Assembly (NCBI GenBank): GCA_947462425.1
Contig: CANHPI010000167.1
Coordinates: 1-6,466, forward strand
Direction of reading: 5' to 3'
From: Bacteroidota bacterium
Lineage (GTDB): Bacteria > Bacteroidota > Bacteroidia > B-17B0 > B-17BO
Length of the DNA: 6,466 bases
Shown here: in pieces, positions 1 to 6,466 of the stretch
Layout: every line of letters begins with the position of its first letter
How positions within the stretch are numbered: the first letter of the stretch is position 1
Position numbers and translations under genes: made by a program
Notes under the pieces: model-generated
The model's input: only the letters and a program-made list of their open reading frames with translations
The model's database searches: none
What the model was told of the DNA's origin: nothing

Positions 1-1177
1 ATACCACAATTACTAATGAAAGTGTTCTATAGTAATCTCCTGAAAAAGCCCAGAAAGCATAACGGAAATAAGGAAATATGATTGGAAGTATAAAAACACC
101 AGTCAGTAGTCCATAAAATATTTTTTGTTTTTTTGATAAACTTGAAAACACATGAGGGAAAGCCACTAAACTCAAAATACCACAATACAAAATTGGAGCT
201 TCTAAATAGTTTTGCCAACCTTTAAAATTAGTGCCAACTCCCAACATATCGCTTCCAAAAGCTCTATAAGTAGTTGTAAATCTTAATACATCGTCAGCAA
301 AATCAAACATTGGCATGGCTTTTAACCGCGCGGATAAGCCTGCCTCTCCTCCTATCCTGGGACTTTCAATTAGCATCAAAACATCGGGCAATAATTGATA
401 AGCAGTTATCCCTACTCCTAAAGCAGCTATTCCAACTGTTTTTAAACTAAATACAATAAAGCCTTTCCAATTGCCTTCATGTACATCGTTATAACGAATT
501 AAAATATAGCCAATTAAAAATAAGGTGTAAGTAAATAAGTAAAATGGTTGCAAGAACCCAAGTAAGGTGATACCTAATAAAAACAAAAACCACCTGCCTT
601 TATTTAACCATCTTTCAAAACCGAGTAGCATAATCGCCACATAAACCGCTTCTGTAGAAAAAATAATCCAGGTGCCTCCCAAAATTACATAACCCGTAAA
701 AGCATACAATAGCGCGCCAATCATAGCAGCGAAACCTGTTACTTTTAATTCTTTTAAAAATTTAAAGAAAACAAACGCGCATAAGAAGATTTTCAAAATC
801 TCCATAAATACAATTACCTTAGGAATAGTGTTTTTATCAAACAACATGATAAAGTTTGAGAAAAAATCACCTAGCCATAACGGAAATATATTTTGTCCCA
901 TTCCTTGAGAAAACGACCAACCTGGAACACCTTCGTGTTTCATATATTCAGAAAGGTTAATCAATAATGGATGATACATGTTGATAGTATCACTTCCAAT
1001 ATCTTTAAACAAGAATATCTTTTTTAGATTAATAAAATCACTAAATACTATGTAACAGCCTAATAAAACAGCGGCCATTAAATAATAAAGCTCCTTTCCT
1101 TTAATATAAGAATCGTAAATACTTGTTTCAGAAGAACCTGCAACTGTTTCCTTTTTTGTATTAACTTGTTTTGACAT
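1..1177 (-). CDS. YfhO-family GT-C membrane protein, N-terminal part (3' end beyond window)
   Basis: The frame opens with ATG at 1177-1175, has an in-frame TAA two codons upstream, and stays open for 392 codons to the left edge, so the C-terminal part is missing. The product is strongly hydrophobic after a polar 28-residue N-terminus, with membrane segments near residues 31-48, 121-143, 146-165, 172-187, 196-226, 240-262, 328-343 and 354-372. The first extracytoplasmic loop reads GSDTINMYHPLL (61-72), followed by GVPGWSFSQGMGQ (83-95). This matches the YfhO pattern of an acidic residue and Tyr-x-Pro ahead of G-x-P-x-W and a glycine-rich stretch, where D63 is a candidate catalytic acid. YfhO proteins have the GT-C fold; in Bacillus and Listeria relatives act in lipoteichoic acid glycosylation, but the acceptor here is unknown. 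It follows a GT39-like gene by 43 bases with no terminator between, so co-transcription is likely. Family assignment is good; substrate is not determinable. Confidence 0.85.
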   Translation of the reverse strand, partial: MSKQVNTKKETVAGSSETSIYDSYIKGKELYYLMAAVLLGCYIVFSDFINLKKIFLFKDIGSDTINMYHPLLINLSEYMKHEGVPGWSFSQGMGQNIFPLWLGDFFSNFIMLFDKNTIPKVIVFMEILKIFLCAFVFFKFLKELKVTGFAAMIGALLYAFTGYVILGGTWIIFSTEAVYVAIMLLGFERWLNKGRWFLFLLGITLLGFLQPFYLFTYTLFLIGYILIRYNDVHEGNWKGFIVFSLKTVGIAALGVGITAYQLLPDVLMLIESPRIGGEAGLSARLKAMPMFDFADDVLRFTTTYRAFGSDMLGVGTNFKGWQNYLEAPILYCGILSLVAFPHVFSSLSKKQKIFYGLLTGVFILPIIFPYFRYAFWAFSGDYYRTLSLVIVV

Positions 1178-1220
1178 AATTATTTAATCTGAATAATAAA
1201 ACACTAATATACATAAATCC

Positions 1221-3086
1221 TTATTTAATATCAGGAGCCTCATACTCTACTCCATTTCCTTCAATTTGATATATTTTCAACGATTTTACCAATAAACTAA
1301 TTGGTCGCTTATCAGTATTCCAAAAAAAGCAAACCATTTTTTTTGATTTTTTAGGTAAATTGCCAGTAATTAAACTATAGGTGATATTTTTTTTACCATT
1401 TAAATCATCACCTATCCATTGTAAAGGATAGCGTTTAAAATAAACGGTTTTATCTAAAGAGTCGTTAATTTGAAAGACTAACCAACTTGTAGCTGGTTTT
1501 GAAATAGTTTCGACGTCAAAATCAACCTGCGCTATTAATGGTTTAGTATTAGAAAAAGTAGTGTCTCCATGATGATACAATTCAATGAATTCATTTTCAT
1601 TATTAACAATAGAAATATTTTTTACCTCTAATACTTCATTTCTTATGATTTTTTCTTTTCGTTTTAAAATTACAAATCCCCAATCGGGTTCAGTGTCAAT
1701 TATATCATAGTATGGTTTAAAGTATTTTTCTTCTTTCTTTGTGGCAATATAATAATCACAATTCATTTGCATCACTTCAGTTGGATCTACTGGATTTAAA
1801 ATACCTCCATGACGATAATTAATAAAACCATAAAATAATTCACGCACTCTATGACCACCAATCGTTATACGCTCCTTTGATTTGCTCTGCTCATTTAATA
1901 AAGTTGTATAAAAATGTTCAGGCATTGTTTCATAAACATTTAATGAATGCTTTCTGAAATTAATATTTAATATAAAATGAATGGCAAATAATCCAATTAA
2001 TCCATAGGCTACAACATTATTTATATTTAATGAAAGCTTATCAATTGTAAAGCAAAGCCAAAAAACAAAAAATACATAAAAGAATAAGCCTGTTCTATCT
2101 TCCGGAAAATTAATAGCAAATAATTTATTCAATAAATAAAAACCCACTATTAATGACCAAAAAATGATAAAGAACAAAATTGAGAAATCTGGCTGCTTTA
2201 CTAATTGATTAATTTTAAGAAGAGTTTTTTTATTAAGAAATATAAAAAGTCCAACCAAAAACGCTACCAAACAAAGTACTATCCATTTTACAATAGTAGA
2301 ATAAGTTCCAACTAATAATTCAATTAAAGTAGCAAATGTTACGCTCCAATAATTATCACCTTCACCATAATACAAAGCCCCTCCTTCTTGAAGATAAAAA
2401 GAAAAAGACAACCAATAATAAATAGCAACAAAATGCAATAGCCAGGCACCAATAACTATTGGGTTCAATAATTTTTTATGGCTAATTTGAATAATAAACA
2501 TAATTCCGCTCAATAATAAAACCACAATGATTAAAATTAAATTAGAACTAATAGCTAATTGAAAAAATAGCAAGGACCATAAAAACTTATTTCTATTATT
2601 AAAGGCATTTATCAACTCTAACATAAACGCGATCCCCATAATCAGTAAAGCTAAAGACAATCCATAACCACGGCATGCACCAAAAAAAGTAAGCCAATGA
2701 TAAGATAGCAAAAAAGCAGTCGTTAAAACTAATTTAGAGCCAATTTGATTTAGTTGTTTAGAAATTTTATAAGTAGCAAAAATTAAAATAATTAATCCAA
2801 TTAAATTTGGAATACGCAAGGCAAATGGAGAAGAACCAAATAAGTGAAAACAAATATTTCCTAAAAAACTATTAAGCACATGATTATTTGCATCTACTGC
2901 CGAATAAAATGGCATGTAGTTTCCAGATTGTATAAAAAAGAAAAACGTAGCTGTTTCGTCATGATTAAACGGAACTAAATAACTTCTAAATGCTACTATA
3001 AAAAATGCAATAACTGAAGTAGTTATAAAAAAATACTTAAACGCTAATACTTTATTATGAATCAAATCCTTAATCAATAATAACAC
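1221..3086 (-). CDS. GT-C glycosyltransferase, GT39/ArnT/PMT-like, with soluble C-terminal domain
   Basis: This 621-residue integral membrane protein has about ten or more hydrophobic segments in residues 15-375 and a soluble C-terminal part at about 380-621. The first loop after TM1 holds NHDE (41-44), the acidic pair expected of GT-C enzymes that use polyprenyl-phosphate sugars. The downstream ANNHVLNSFLGN (66-77), ALRIPNLIG (89-97) and CRGYGLSLA (138-146) are typical of the GT39/PMT_2/ArnT-like group in Bacteroidota. The transfer probably occurs on the periplasmic side; donor and acceptor are unknown. The C-terminal part, rich in beta-type sequence, could bind the acceptor or glycan (inference). 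The start is GTG at 3086-3084: an in-frame TAA lies three codons upstream, and no in-frame ATG occurs before residue 58, beyond TM1 and the NHDE motif. The gene follows the secG terminator, so it needs its own promoter in 3087-3118; I see only a weak TAAATTAA resembling a -7 box. It probably forms an operon with the YfhO-family gene downstream. Confidence 0.85.
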   Translation of the reverse strand: MLLLIKDLIHNKVLAFKYFFITTSVIAFFIVAFRSYLVPFNHDETATFFFFIQSGNYMPFYSAVDANNHVLNSFLGNICFHLFGSSPFALRIPNLIGLIILIFATYKISKQLNQIGSKLVLTTAFLLSYHWLTFFGACRGYGLSLALLIMGIAFMLELINAFNNRNKFLWSLLFFQLAISSNLILIIVVLLLSGIMFIIQISHKKLLNPIVIGAWLLHFVAIYYWLSFSFYLQEGGALYYGEGDNYWSVTFATLIELLVGTYSTIVKWIVLCLVAFLVGLFIFLNKKTLLKINQLVKQPDFSILFFIIFWSLIVGFYLLNKLFAINFPEDRTGLFFYVFFVFWLCFTIDKLSLNINNVVAYGLIGLFAIHFILNINFRKHSLNVYETMPEHFYTTLLNEQSKSKERITIGGHRVRELFYGFINYRHGGILNPVDPTEVMQMNCDYYIATKKEEKYFKPYYDIIDTEPDWGFVILKRKEKIIRNEVLEVKNISIVNNENEFIELYHHGDTTFSNTKPLIAQVDFDVETISKPATSWLVFQINDSLDKTVYFKRYPLQWIGDDLNGKKNITYSLITGNLPKKSKKMVCFFWNTDKRPISLLVKSLKIYQIEGNGVEYEAPDIK

Positions 3087-3118
3087 TTCTAGTTAATTTA
3101 GTCTATAAAAATAATCAT

Positions 3119-3151
3119 AAAAAAAGCATTCGCTAACTTGCGAATGCTTTT
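3119..3151 (-). terminator. Intrinsic terminator of the lptE-TPR-secG operon
   Basis: A perfect 12-bp inverted repeat (AAAAGCATTCGC at 3122-3133 and GCGAATGCTTTT at 3140-3151) encloses a 6-base loop. On the minus strand the stem is followed by a run of seven T (3125-3119). It begins 18 bases past the secG stop codon and ends 32 bases before the GTG of the GT-C gene, so it closes the secG transcript. Read on the plus strand the T run is only four bases, so efficient termination is expected mainly in the gene direction. Confidence 0.93.
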
Positions 3152-3169
3152 CACTAAAAAAATTATATA

Positions 3170-3496
3170 TTATTGAGGTGTAGCTGTTGGAGCTGAAGGT
3201 TGTGCAGCAGGCATAACTGCCGCCCCTGCTTTTGCCTTAGTAATTGAACCTCCTGTTTCGGAACTATCAACAGTACCCGCTTTTTTTGGAGTTGATAATA
3301 AACTAAATACTAATAATAAAATGGCTAATGTCCAGGTTGCTTTTTCAATAAAATCAGTACCACGACGGGCACCCATAATTTGATTTGCTGCTGAGAAATT
3401 ACTTGAAATCCCTCCACCTTTAGAATTTTGAACTAATACTACTAAAATTAGTAATATACACACGATGATAATTGCTACTGTTAATATTGCTTGCAT
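3170..3496 (-). CDS. secG: Preprotein translocase subunit SecG
   Basis: The 108-residue protein has the SecG layout: a first membrane helix at about residues 3-22, the family hallmark VLVQNSKGGG (20-29) running into a cytoplasmic loop with NQIMGARRGTDFIEK (38-52), a second helix at about 52-68, and a C-terminal tail. SecG associates with SecYE in the inner membrane and aids SecA-driven export. The tail (71-108) is low complexity, rich in Ala, Pro, Thr and Ser, and probably disordered. The ATG at 3496-3494 lies 3 bases after the stop of the TPR-like gene, showing tight operon packing with lptE and that gene; a strong terminator follows. This lptE-TPR-secG order is, from memory, common in Bacteroidota. 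Confidence 0.96.
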   Translation of the reverse strand: MQAILTVAIIIVCILLILVVLVQNSKGGGISSNFSAANQIMGARRGTDFIEKATWTLAILLLVFSLLSTPKKAGTVDSSETGGSITKAKAGAAVMPAAQPSAPTATPQ

Positions 3497-3499
3497 AAT

Positions 3500-4546
3500 T
3501 TATTTGTTAGTTTTCAATTTTTGTATTAGGGTTGCAAAGTAAACACTTTTTTGTGGAAATTTCAAACTTAATATTTCATATGCACGAATTGCTTTAGAAA
3601 TATTTCCTTGTAAGGCATAAATTTTAGCTAAAGTCTCGGTGACTAAATGCTCATTCTCCAATAAACTCTGTTTTGCATCAACAGCCGGGGTAAAAAATTT
3701 GTTGGTACCTAATTTAATTCTACCTGGGTCAGATTCAATAATTTTATCAATAATTTGCTTGTTTTGAGCAAAATAAGATGGTTTTTTATCATTTTCTACT
3801 TTTTTCGACTCGTTTTCTTTATTTTCTAATGCTTCTGCAGGACTTGATTTTACATTAATTTGAAAAGTATGACTTTCTTTTTGAATAATTTTTAACCAAT
3901 CAGTAAATGAACTAGGTTCAGTCAAGCCTTGGCGTAACTCTTTATCAAGTTCTGGTGTTTTAAGTACCTCAGTTTCAATATAAGACTGAATAATTCCTTT
4001 ACTAATTTCCTGCTCAATGTTTTTATTTAATTTATCGATATCAAACTCTGTTTCAGGAACTTCTGTTAAATTTTCAATAGATTTAATAATATTTATCTCA
4101 TCATTACTTACTTCGTTTAAAACAGTCCTTTTTTCATTTTCAAAACGTGTACTAGAAACTGTATTTACATAAACAACCTTAATATCATTGTTTGTAATGC
4201 TTACAGAACCAACATCTTCCGAATTTTCAAACTCAAGTGATTCATTTTGTTTTTTTTCAACTAAATCAACTTTAGGAAACTCTATCTTTTCAGACTCAAT
4301 TACTGGCATTGGTTCTACCTGATGCAATAATTCGTATAAAACGTTTCTACTATTTACTACTATGGCTGATTTACGTAATTGTTTTGAATAATTAATAGCC
4401 TGATATTTATGTAAGCCTTTGGTGTATAAAAGGTGGGCAGTTTCAAAAAATGGATACTCTTTTACCAAAACTTCTAAATCAGCTAAATGAGAAAGCTCAA
4501 GTTGCTGAGGCTTTTTAATAATATCTATAAATTGCTGTTGTTGCAT
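3500..4546 (-). CDS. TPR-like protein of unknown function between lptE and secG
   Basis: This is the protein usually found between lptE and secG in Bacteroidota, annotated as hypothetical or TPR protein; its function is not known to me. I place the start at the ATG at 4546-4544 (348 residues). The frame also opens at a TTG two codons earlier, but the ATG overlaps the lptE stop by one base (TAATG), a typical coupling arrangement. There is no signal peptide or membrane segment, so it is probably cytoplasmic. Residues 1-76 form a helical domain with the family-typical LEVLVKEYPFFETAHLLYTKGL (24-45). Residues 80-210 are acidic, Glu/Lys/Asn rich and probably disordered. The C-terminal part has FTDWLKIIQ (214-222), then IIDKIIESDPGRI (265-277), then a helical pair resembling one TPR unit (298-345; ETLAKIYALQGNISKAIRAYEIL). 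The ends look conserved and the middle does not, suggesting a tether between two binding modules (inference). Confidence 0.85.
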   Translation of the reverse strand: MQQQQFIDIIKKPQQLELSHLADLEVLVKEYPFFETAHLLYTKGLHKYQAINYSKQLRKSAIVVNSRNVLYELLHQVEPMPVIESEKIEFPKVDLVEKKQNESLEFENSEDVGSVSITNNDIKVVYVNTVSSTRFENEKRTVLNEVSNDEINIIKSIENLTEVPETEFDIDKLNKNIEQEISKGIIQSYIETEVLKTPELDKELRQGLTEPSSFTDWLKIIQKESHTFQINVKSSPAEALENKENESKKVENDKKPSYFAQNKQIIDKIIESDPGRIKLGTNKFFTPAVDAKQSLLENEHLVTETLAKIYALQGNISKAIRAYEILSLKFPQKSVYFATLIQKLKTNK

Positions 4547-5055
4547 TACCAATTATTAAAGGCTTTATTAAAAATATCTTCAGTTAATTGCCTGTTTATC
4601 TCAGTTAATAAAGCATCTTCCTGAGCAGAAATTGCAGTATTTGCTGGATAGTCAGAAAACCGAGAAAAGTTTTGTTCAAAATTTTTAGTTTCATCAAACT
4701 TATTAGTGTATTTAACACTTATAGTGATTGTTAATCTGTTTTTTGCAGCTTGATCATTACTTTGAATAGATACAGGAGCCACGTTATAATCTATAATTGA
4801 TCCTTCAAATTGCAAATCTCCGTTTTGTTTCATAAGAGACAAATTGGTTTGTGTAGAAACCACATCACGTAATTTTTCAGTAAATTTTTGACTAATGGAT
4901 GGGCTACCTAAAGTCGTTTTATTAGTAAAAAAACTAACAGAAATAGTTTTAGCCTCAATTGGTATGGTTGCACCATTTAAAGAATATTTAACCTTACAAC
5001 TATTTAAAGCAAGTATTGCAATAAAACACAAAAATATGTAACCTGTTGTTTTCAA
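4546..5055 (-). CDS. lptE: LptE-family LPS-assembly lipoprotein
   Basis: The 169-residue product has a lipoprotein signal (MKTTGYIFLCFIAILALNSC) with lipobox LNSC and predicted lipidated Cys20. The mature part begins KVKYSLNGATIPIEAKTISVSFF, the pattern of the Bacteroidota LptE family (YS-x-NG, 'pi..ktisv..F.N'), followed by FTEKLRDVV (58-66) and LQFEGSIIDYNVAPV (81-95). LptE sits in the outer membrane and plugs the LptD barrel that inserts LPS. The length is normal for the family. The start appears to be TTG (5055-5053): an in-frame TAA is immediately upstream, and no in-frame ATG comes before residue 75, after the signal peptide. It is first gene of the operon; its stop overlaps the ATG of the next gene by one base. 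A candidate -7 box lies 15 bases before the start. Confidence 0.9.
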   Translation of the reverse strand: MKTTGYIFLCFIAILALNSCKVKYSLNGATIPIEAKTISVSFFTNKTTLGSPSISQKFTEKLRDVVSTQTNLSLMKQNGDLQFEGSIIDYNVAPVSIQSNDQAAKNRLTITISVKYTNKFDETKNFEQNFSRFSDYPANTAISAQEDALLTEINRQLTEDIFNKAFNNW

Positions 5056-5069
5056 TTAATAATATAAAG

Positions 5070-5077
5070 CAAATTTA
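5070..5077 (-). promoter_or_regulatory. Candidate Bacteroidota -7 element upstream of lptE
   Basis: On the minus strand TAAATTTG matches the Bacteroidota housekeeping sigma consensus TAnnTTTG exactly. It ends 14 bases before the TTG start of lptE, which would give a very short 5' leader. The nearest TTTG that could serve as a -33 box lies about 27 bases further upstream, longer than the usual spacing near 20, so the upstream half is not convincing. Such an eight-base match can occur by chance in DNA this AT-rich. Confidence 0.4.
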
Positions 5078-5120
5078 GTAAAAATTCTTCCCCTCTCCTA
5101 CTTCCAAAATCTCATTAAGT

Positions 5121-5273
5121 AGTGGTTGCAAGAAAACGCCATCTGCGTCGTTATTTTTGCCTAGAAAACAGTCATTTGCGAAATGCAAACTCCTATTTTA
5201 AAGCCTATAAAAATGCCTAGCATCTGATACTTTCTTGCAAGCACTAAAAAAAGTGAGTTTTCTTGCTGACACT
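5121..5273. repeat. Cluster of inverted AGTGnnnGCAAGAAA repeats in the DUF5686-lptE gap
   Basis: Three related copies of one sequence lie in this non-coding stretch. Copy 1 is forward at 5121-5137 (AGTGGTTGCAAGAAAAC). Copy 2 is inverted at 5231-5245 and its complement matches copy 1 at 14 of 15 positions. Copy 3 is inverted at 5257-5273 and its complement matches copy 1 at 14 of 17 positions, differing only in the three bases after AGTG. Copy 1 can pair with either copy 2 or copy 3, not both. Between copies 1 and 2 lies a smaller hairpin, TTTGC (5175-5179) with GCAAA (5185-5189). An outer pair CCTACTT (5097-5103) and AAGTAGG (5274-5280) flanks the whole. The segment 5137-5151 is GC-richer than its surroundings. 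It could be a dispersed palindromic repeat, a decayed small mobile element, or an RNA structure. No long U run follows it on the minus strand, so it is not a standard terminator. Confidence 0.7.
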
Positions 5274-5344
5274 AAGTAGGGTATAATAATTGAAAACACT
5301 TTTTGATACCATTAGAAAACTAATCTTAGACAAAATATCGAATT

Positions 5345-6466
5345 TTAAAAGTCAAACCCTAATCCAATTACAAAACCTTGATTAAAATTATTATTAGGAC
5401 CATAACCTAAAACATAATCAAATCTAATTATTTGAAAGATTTTTTCTACACCAAAATTAACTTCATAGTATTGATTTAATTTATCGTTAAATAAAACATG
5501 ACCTCCAATAACTTCTTGAATTCTCGATTTTTTAAGTAATGGTATTTTATTAAAAATAAAGCCATTAAAATGGTGTTCTGCATGGGCTTCGGCATACCAA
5601 TATTTTGTACTATATGTGTAATAAGGCAGTAACTTAAATGAATTTAAATAATTATTATTTGCCAATAATGTTTGGTTACCATCAAAGTGTTTATAATCCA
5701 TAAATTCAACATATCGGCTGCTTAAAAAATAACCACCTTTTAACCGATAAGAAAAAGTCCCAAGTAATCCTAACTTAATATCATCATCCATACTTATTTT
5801 GACTAAATCATAATCAGCTATTGTATTTAAACCAGGAATAGCCTTTGTGTATTGTATATTAATAATTGGAAATTTATTGCTTTCAATTATTTTTTCATTT
5901 GGACGTGAAATATATTTCTGTTTAAAACGAATCGATAATCCTAATTCAATAACAAAGGAATTATTAATAGCAAAACTCGAGTCGTCCGTTGATTGATTTA
6001 GTGGATTATTACTAGTAAACATTTTATCTTTATTATCCACCCATAAATCAAAAGCAGTATTTCTTAAGGAAGAACGCTCAGCATATTCGGTATAAAAATT
6101 AGCAATTAGGCCATTGATTAGTTCTTTACGATAATTACATGAAGCAAAAGTTTTTTTGTATAACTTCATAAAATTATCATTATTAAATAATGTATAAGAC
6201 GTATTCATTGTAGCATTAATAGGATCATTACCATTAAATTGTAGAGCACTTGTACCTGCTTTTATATTAATGGACTCAAATTTTTCCGGCTTATGCAAAT
6301 ATTTCCAATTTATAGTTCCTCCCCATAAATAATTGGAAAAACCGTAACGCATAGCTGCTGATACATTATGATAGCGATTATTTTCGTAACGCTTTATCAA
6401 ATCAACTTTTAGGGAGGCGTTCACACCTTCTACTGTATTATATTGAATTCCTGTAGTAAGCAGCCC
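5345..6466 (-). CDS. DUF5686-family outer-membrane barrel protein, C-terminal part (5' end beyond window)
   Basis: The frame is open from the right edge of the window to TAA at 5347-5345, giving 373 residues of a larger protein. A GTG at 6424-6422 could be mistaken for a start, but the frame continues through it, and the upstream residues IQYNTVEG are a signature of DUF5686 proteins just before the barrel strands. Family members, usually 800 or more residues, carry an N-terminal carboxypeptidase-regulatory-like domain and a C-terminal outer-membrane barrel; only the latter is present here. Visible are alternating polar/hydrophobic, aromatic-rich strands such as LNQYYEVNFGVEKIF and the C-terminal GFVIGLGFDF. 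The terminal Phe fits the beta-signal recognised by the BAM complex. A conserved HHFNGFIFNKIPLLKK motif near residues 300-315 agrees with the family. The function of the family is not established. It is separated from lptE by a 289-base gap, so it is probably a separate transcription unit. Confidence 0.85.
   Translation of the reverse strand, partial: GLLTTGIQYNTVEGVNASLKVDLIKRYENNRYHNVSAAMRYGFSNYLWGGTINWKYLHKPEKFESINIKAGTSALQFNGNDPINATMNTSYTLFNNDNFMKLYKKTFASCNYRKELINGLIANFYTEYAERSSLRNTAFDLWVDNKDKMFTSNNPLNQSTDDSSFAINNSFVIELGLSIRFKQKYISRPNEKIIESNKFPIINIQYTKAIPGLNTIADYDLVKISMDDDIKLGLLGTFSYRLKGGYFLSSRYVEFMDYKHFDGNQTLLANNNYLNSFKLLPYYTYSTKYWYAEAHAEHHFNGFIFNKIPLLKKSRIQEVIGGHVLFNDKLNQYYEVNFGVEKIFQIIRFDYVLGYGPNNNFNQGFVIGLGFDF

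Noticed and set aside
27..218. A 63-codon open frame on the minus strand
   Set aside because: It lies in a different frame inside the YfhO-family gene, which is open across the whole stretch and has clear family features; its product resembles nothing I recognise.
545..556. GGTTGCAAGAAC, resembling the repeat core at 5121
   Set aside because: It lies within the YfhO-family coding frame, matches over a short core only, and lacks the rest of the repeat.
4550..4552. TTG as start of the TPR-like gene
   Set aside because: An ATG two codons later overlaps the lptE stop as TAATG and is a stronger start.
5183..5227. Tiny 14-codon plus-strand open frame in the repeat region
   Set aside because: It is too short, runs against all genes here, has no ribosome binding site, and is expected by chance.
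5121..5273. CRISPR array or integron attC site
   Set aside because: There are only three imperfect copies in mixed orientation with unequal spacing, no regular spacers, and no recognisable attC core pair or integrase nearby.
5311..5324. Small hairpin ATTAG/CTAAT with a four-base loop after the DUF5686 stop
   Set aside because: The stem is only five AT-rich pairs and no U run follows on the minus strand, so it is not a credible terminator.
6422..6424. GTG as start of the DUF5686-type protein
   Set aside because: The frame is open upstream to the window edge and encodes the conserved IQYNTVEG motif, so this is an internal valine of a truncated gene.

Overview
The window looks like a stretch of a low-GC (roughly 30% by eye) chromosome from a member of the Bacteroidota. 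The evidence is the syntenic block lptE - TPR-like protein - secG in its Bacteroidota form, the C-terminal barrel of a DUF5686-type outer-membrane protein, an element resembling the Bacteroidota -7 promoter box (TAnnTTTG), and the lack of clear Shine-Dalgarno sequences. Every gene I can support lies on the minus strand, so transcription runs from high to low coordinates.

In transcription order: (1) 6466-5345 is the C-terminal part of a DUF5686-family outer-membrane barrel protein whose N-terminal part lies outside the window. (2) 5344-5056 is a 289-base non-coding gap holding an unusual set of one forward and two inverted copies of an AGTGnnnGCAAGAAA sequence, then a candidate promoter for the next operon. 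(3) 5055-3170 is a tight three-gene operon: lptE (LPS-assembly lipoprotein), a 348-residue TPR-like protein of unknown function that starts on the lptE stop codon (TAATG), and secG (Sec translocon subunit), only 3 bases further on. (4) 3151-3119 is a textbook intrinsic terminator with a perfect 12-bp stem. (5) 3086-1221 is a large multi-pass GT-C (GT39/ArnT/PMT-like) glycosyltransferase with a soluble C-terminal domain. (6) 1177-1 is the N-terminal 392 residues of a YfhO-family GT-C membrane protein, 43 bases downstream and probably co-transcribed with (5). It runs off the left edge.

The theme is envelope biogenesis: LPS insertion (LptE), protein export (SecG), an outer-membrane barrel (DUF5686), and two polyprenyl-phosphate-sugar-dependent GT-C enzymes that probably decorate a surface glycan, lipid or protein. 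I see no convincing new defence, mobile or RNA system. The two parts least explained by known families are the repeat structure at 5121-5273 and the TPR-like protein between lptE and secG. Several genes seem to use non-ATG starts (GTG at 3086, TTG at 5055), while the apparent GTG start at 6424 is only an internal valine of a truncated gene.
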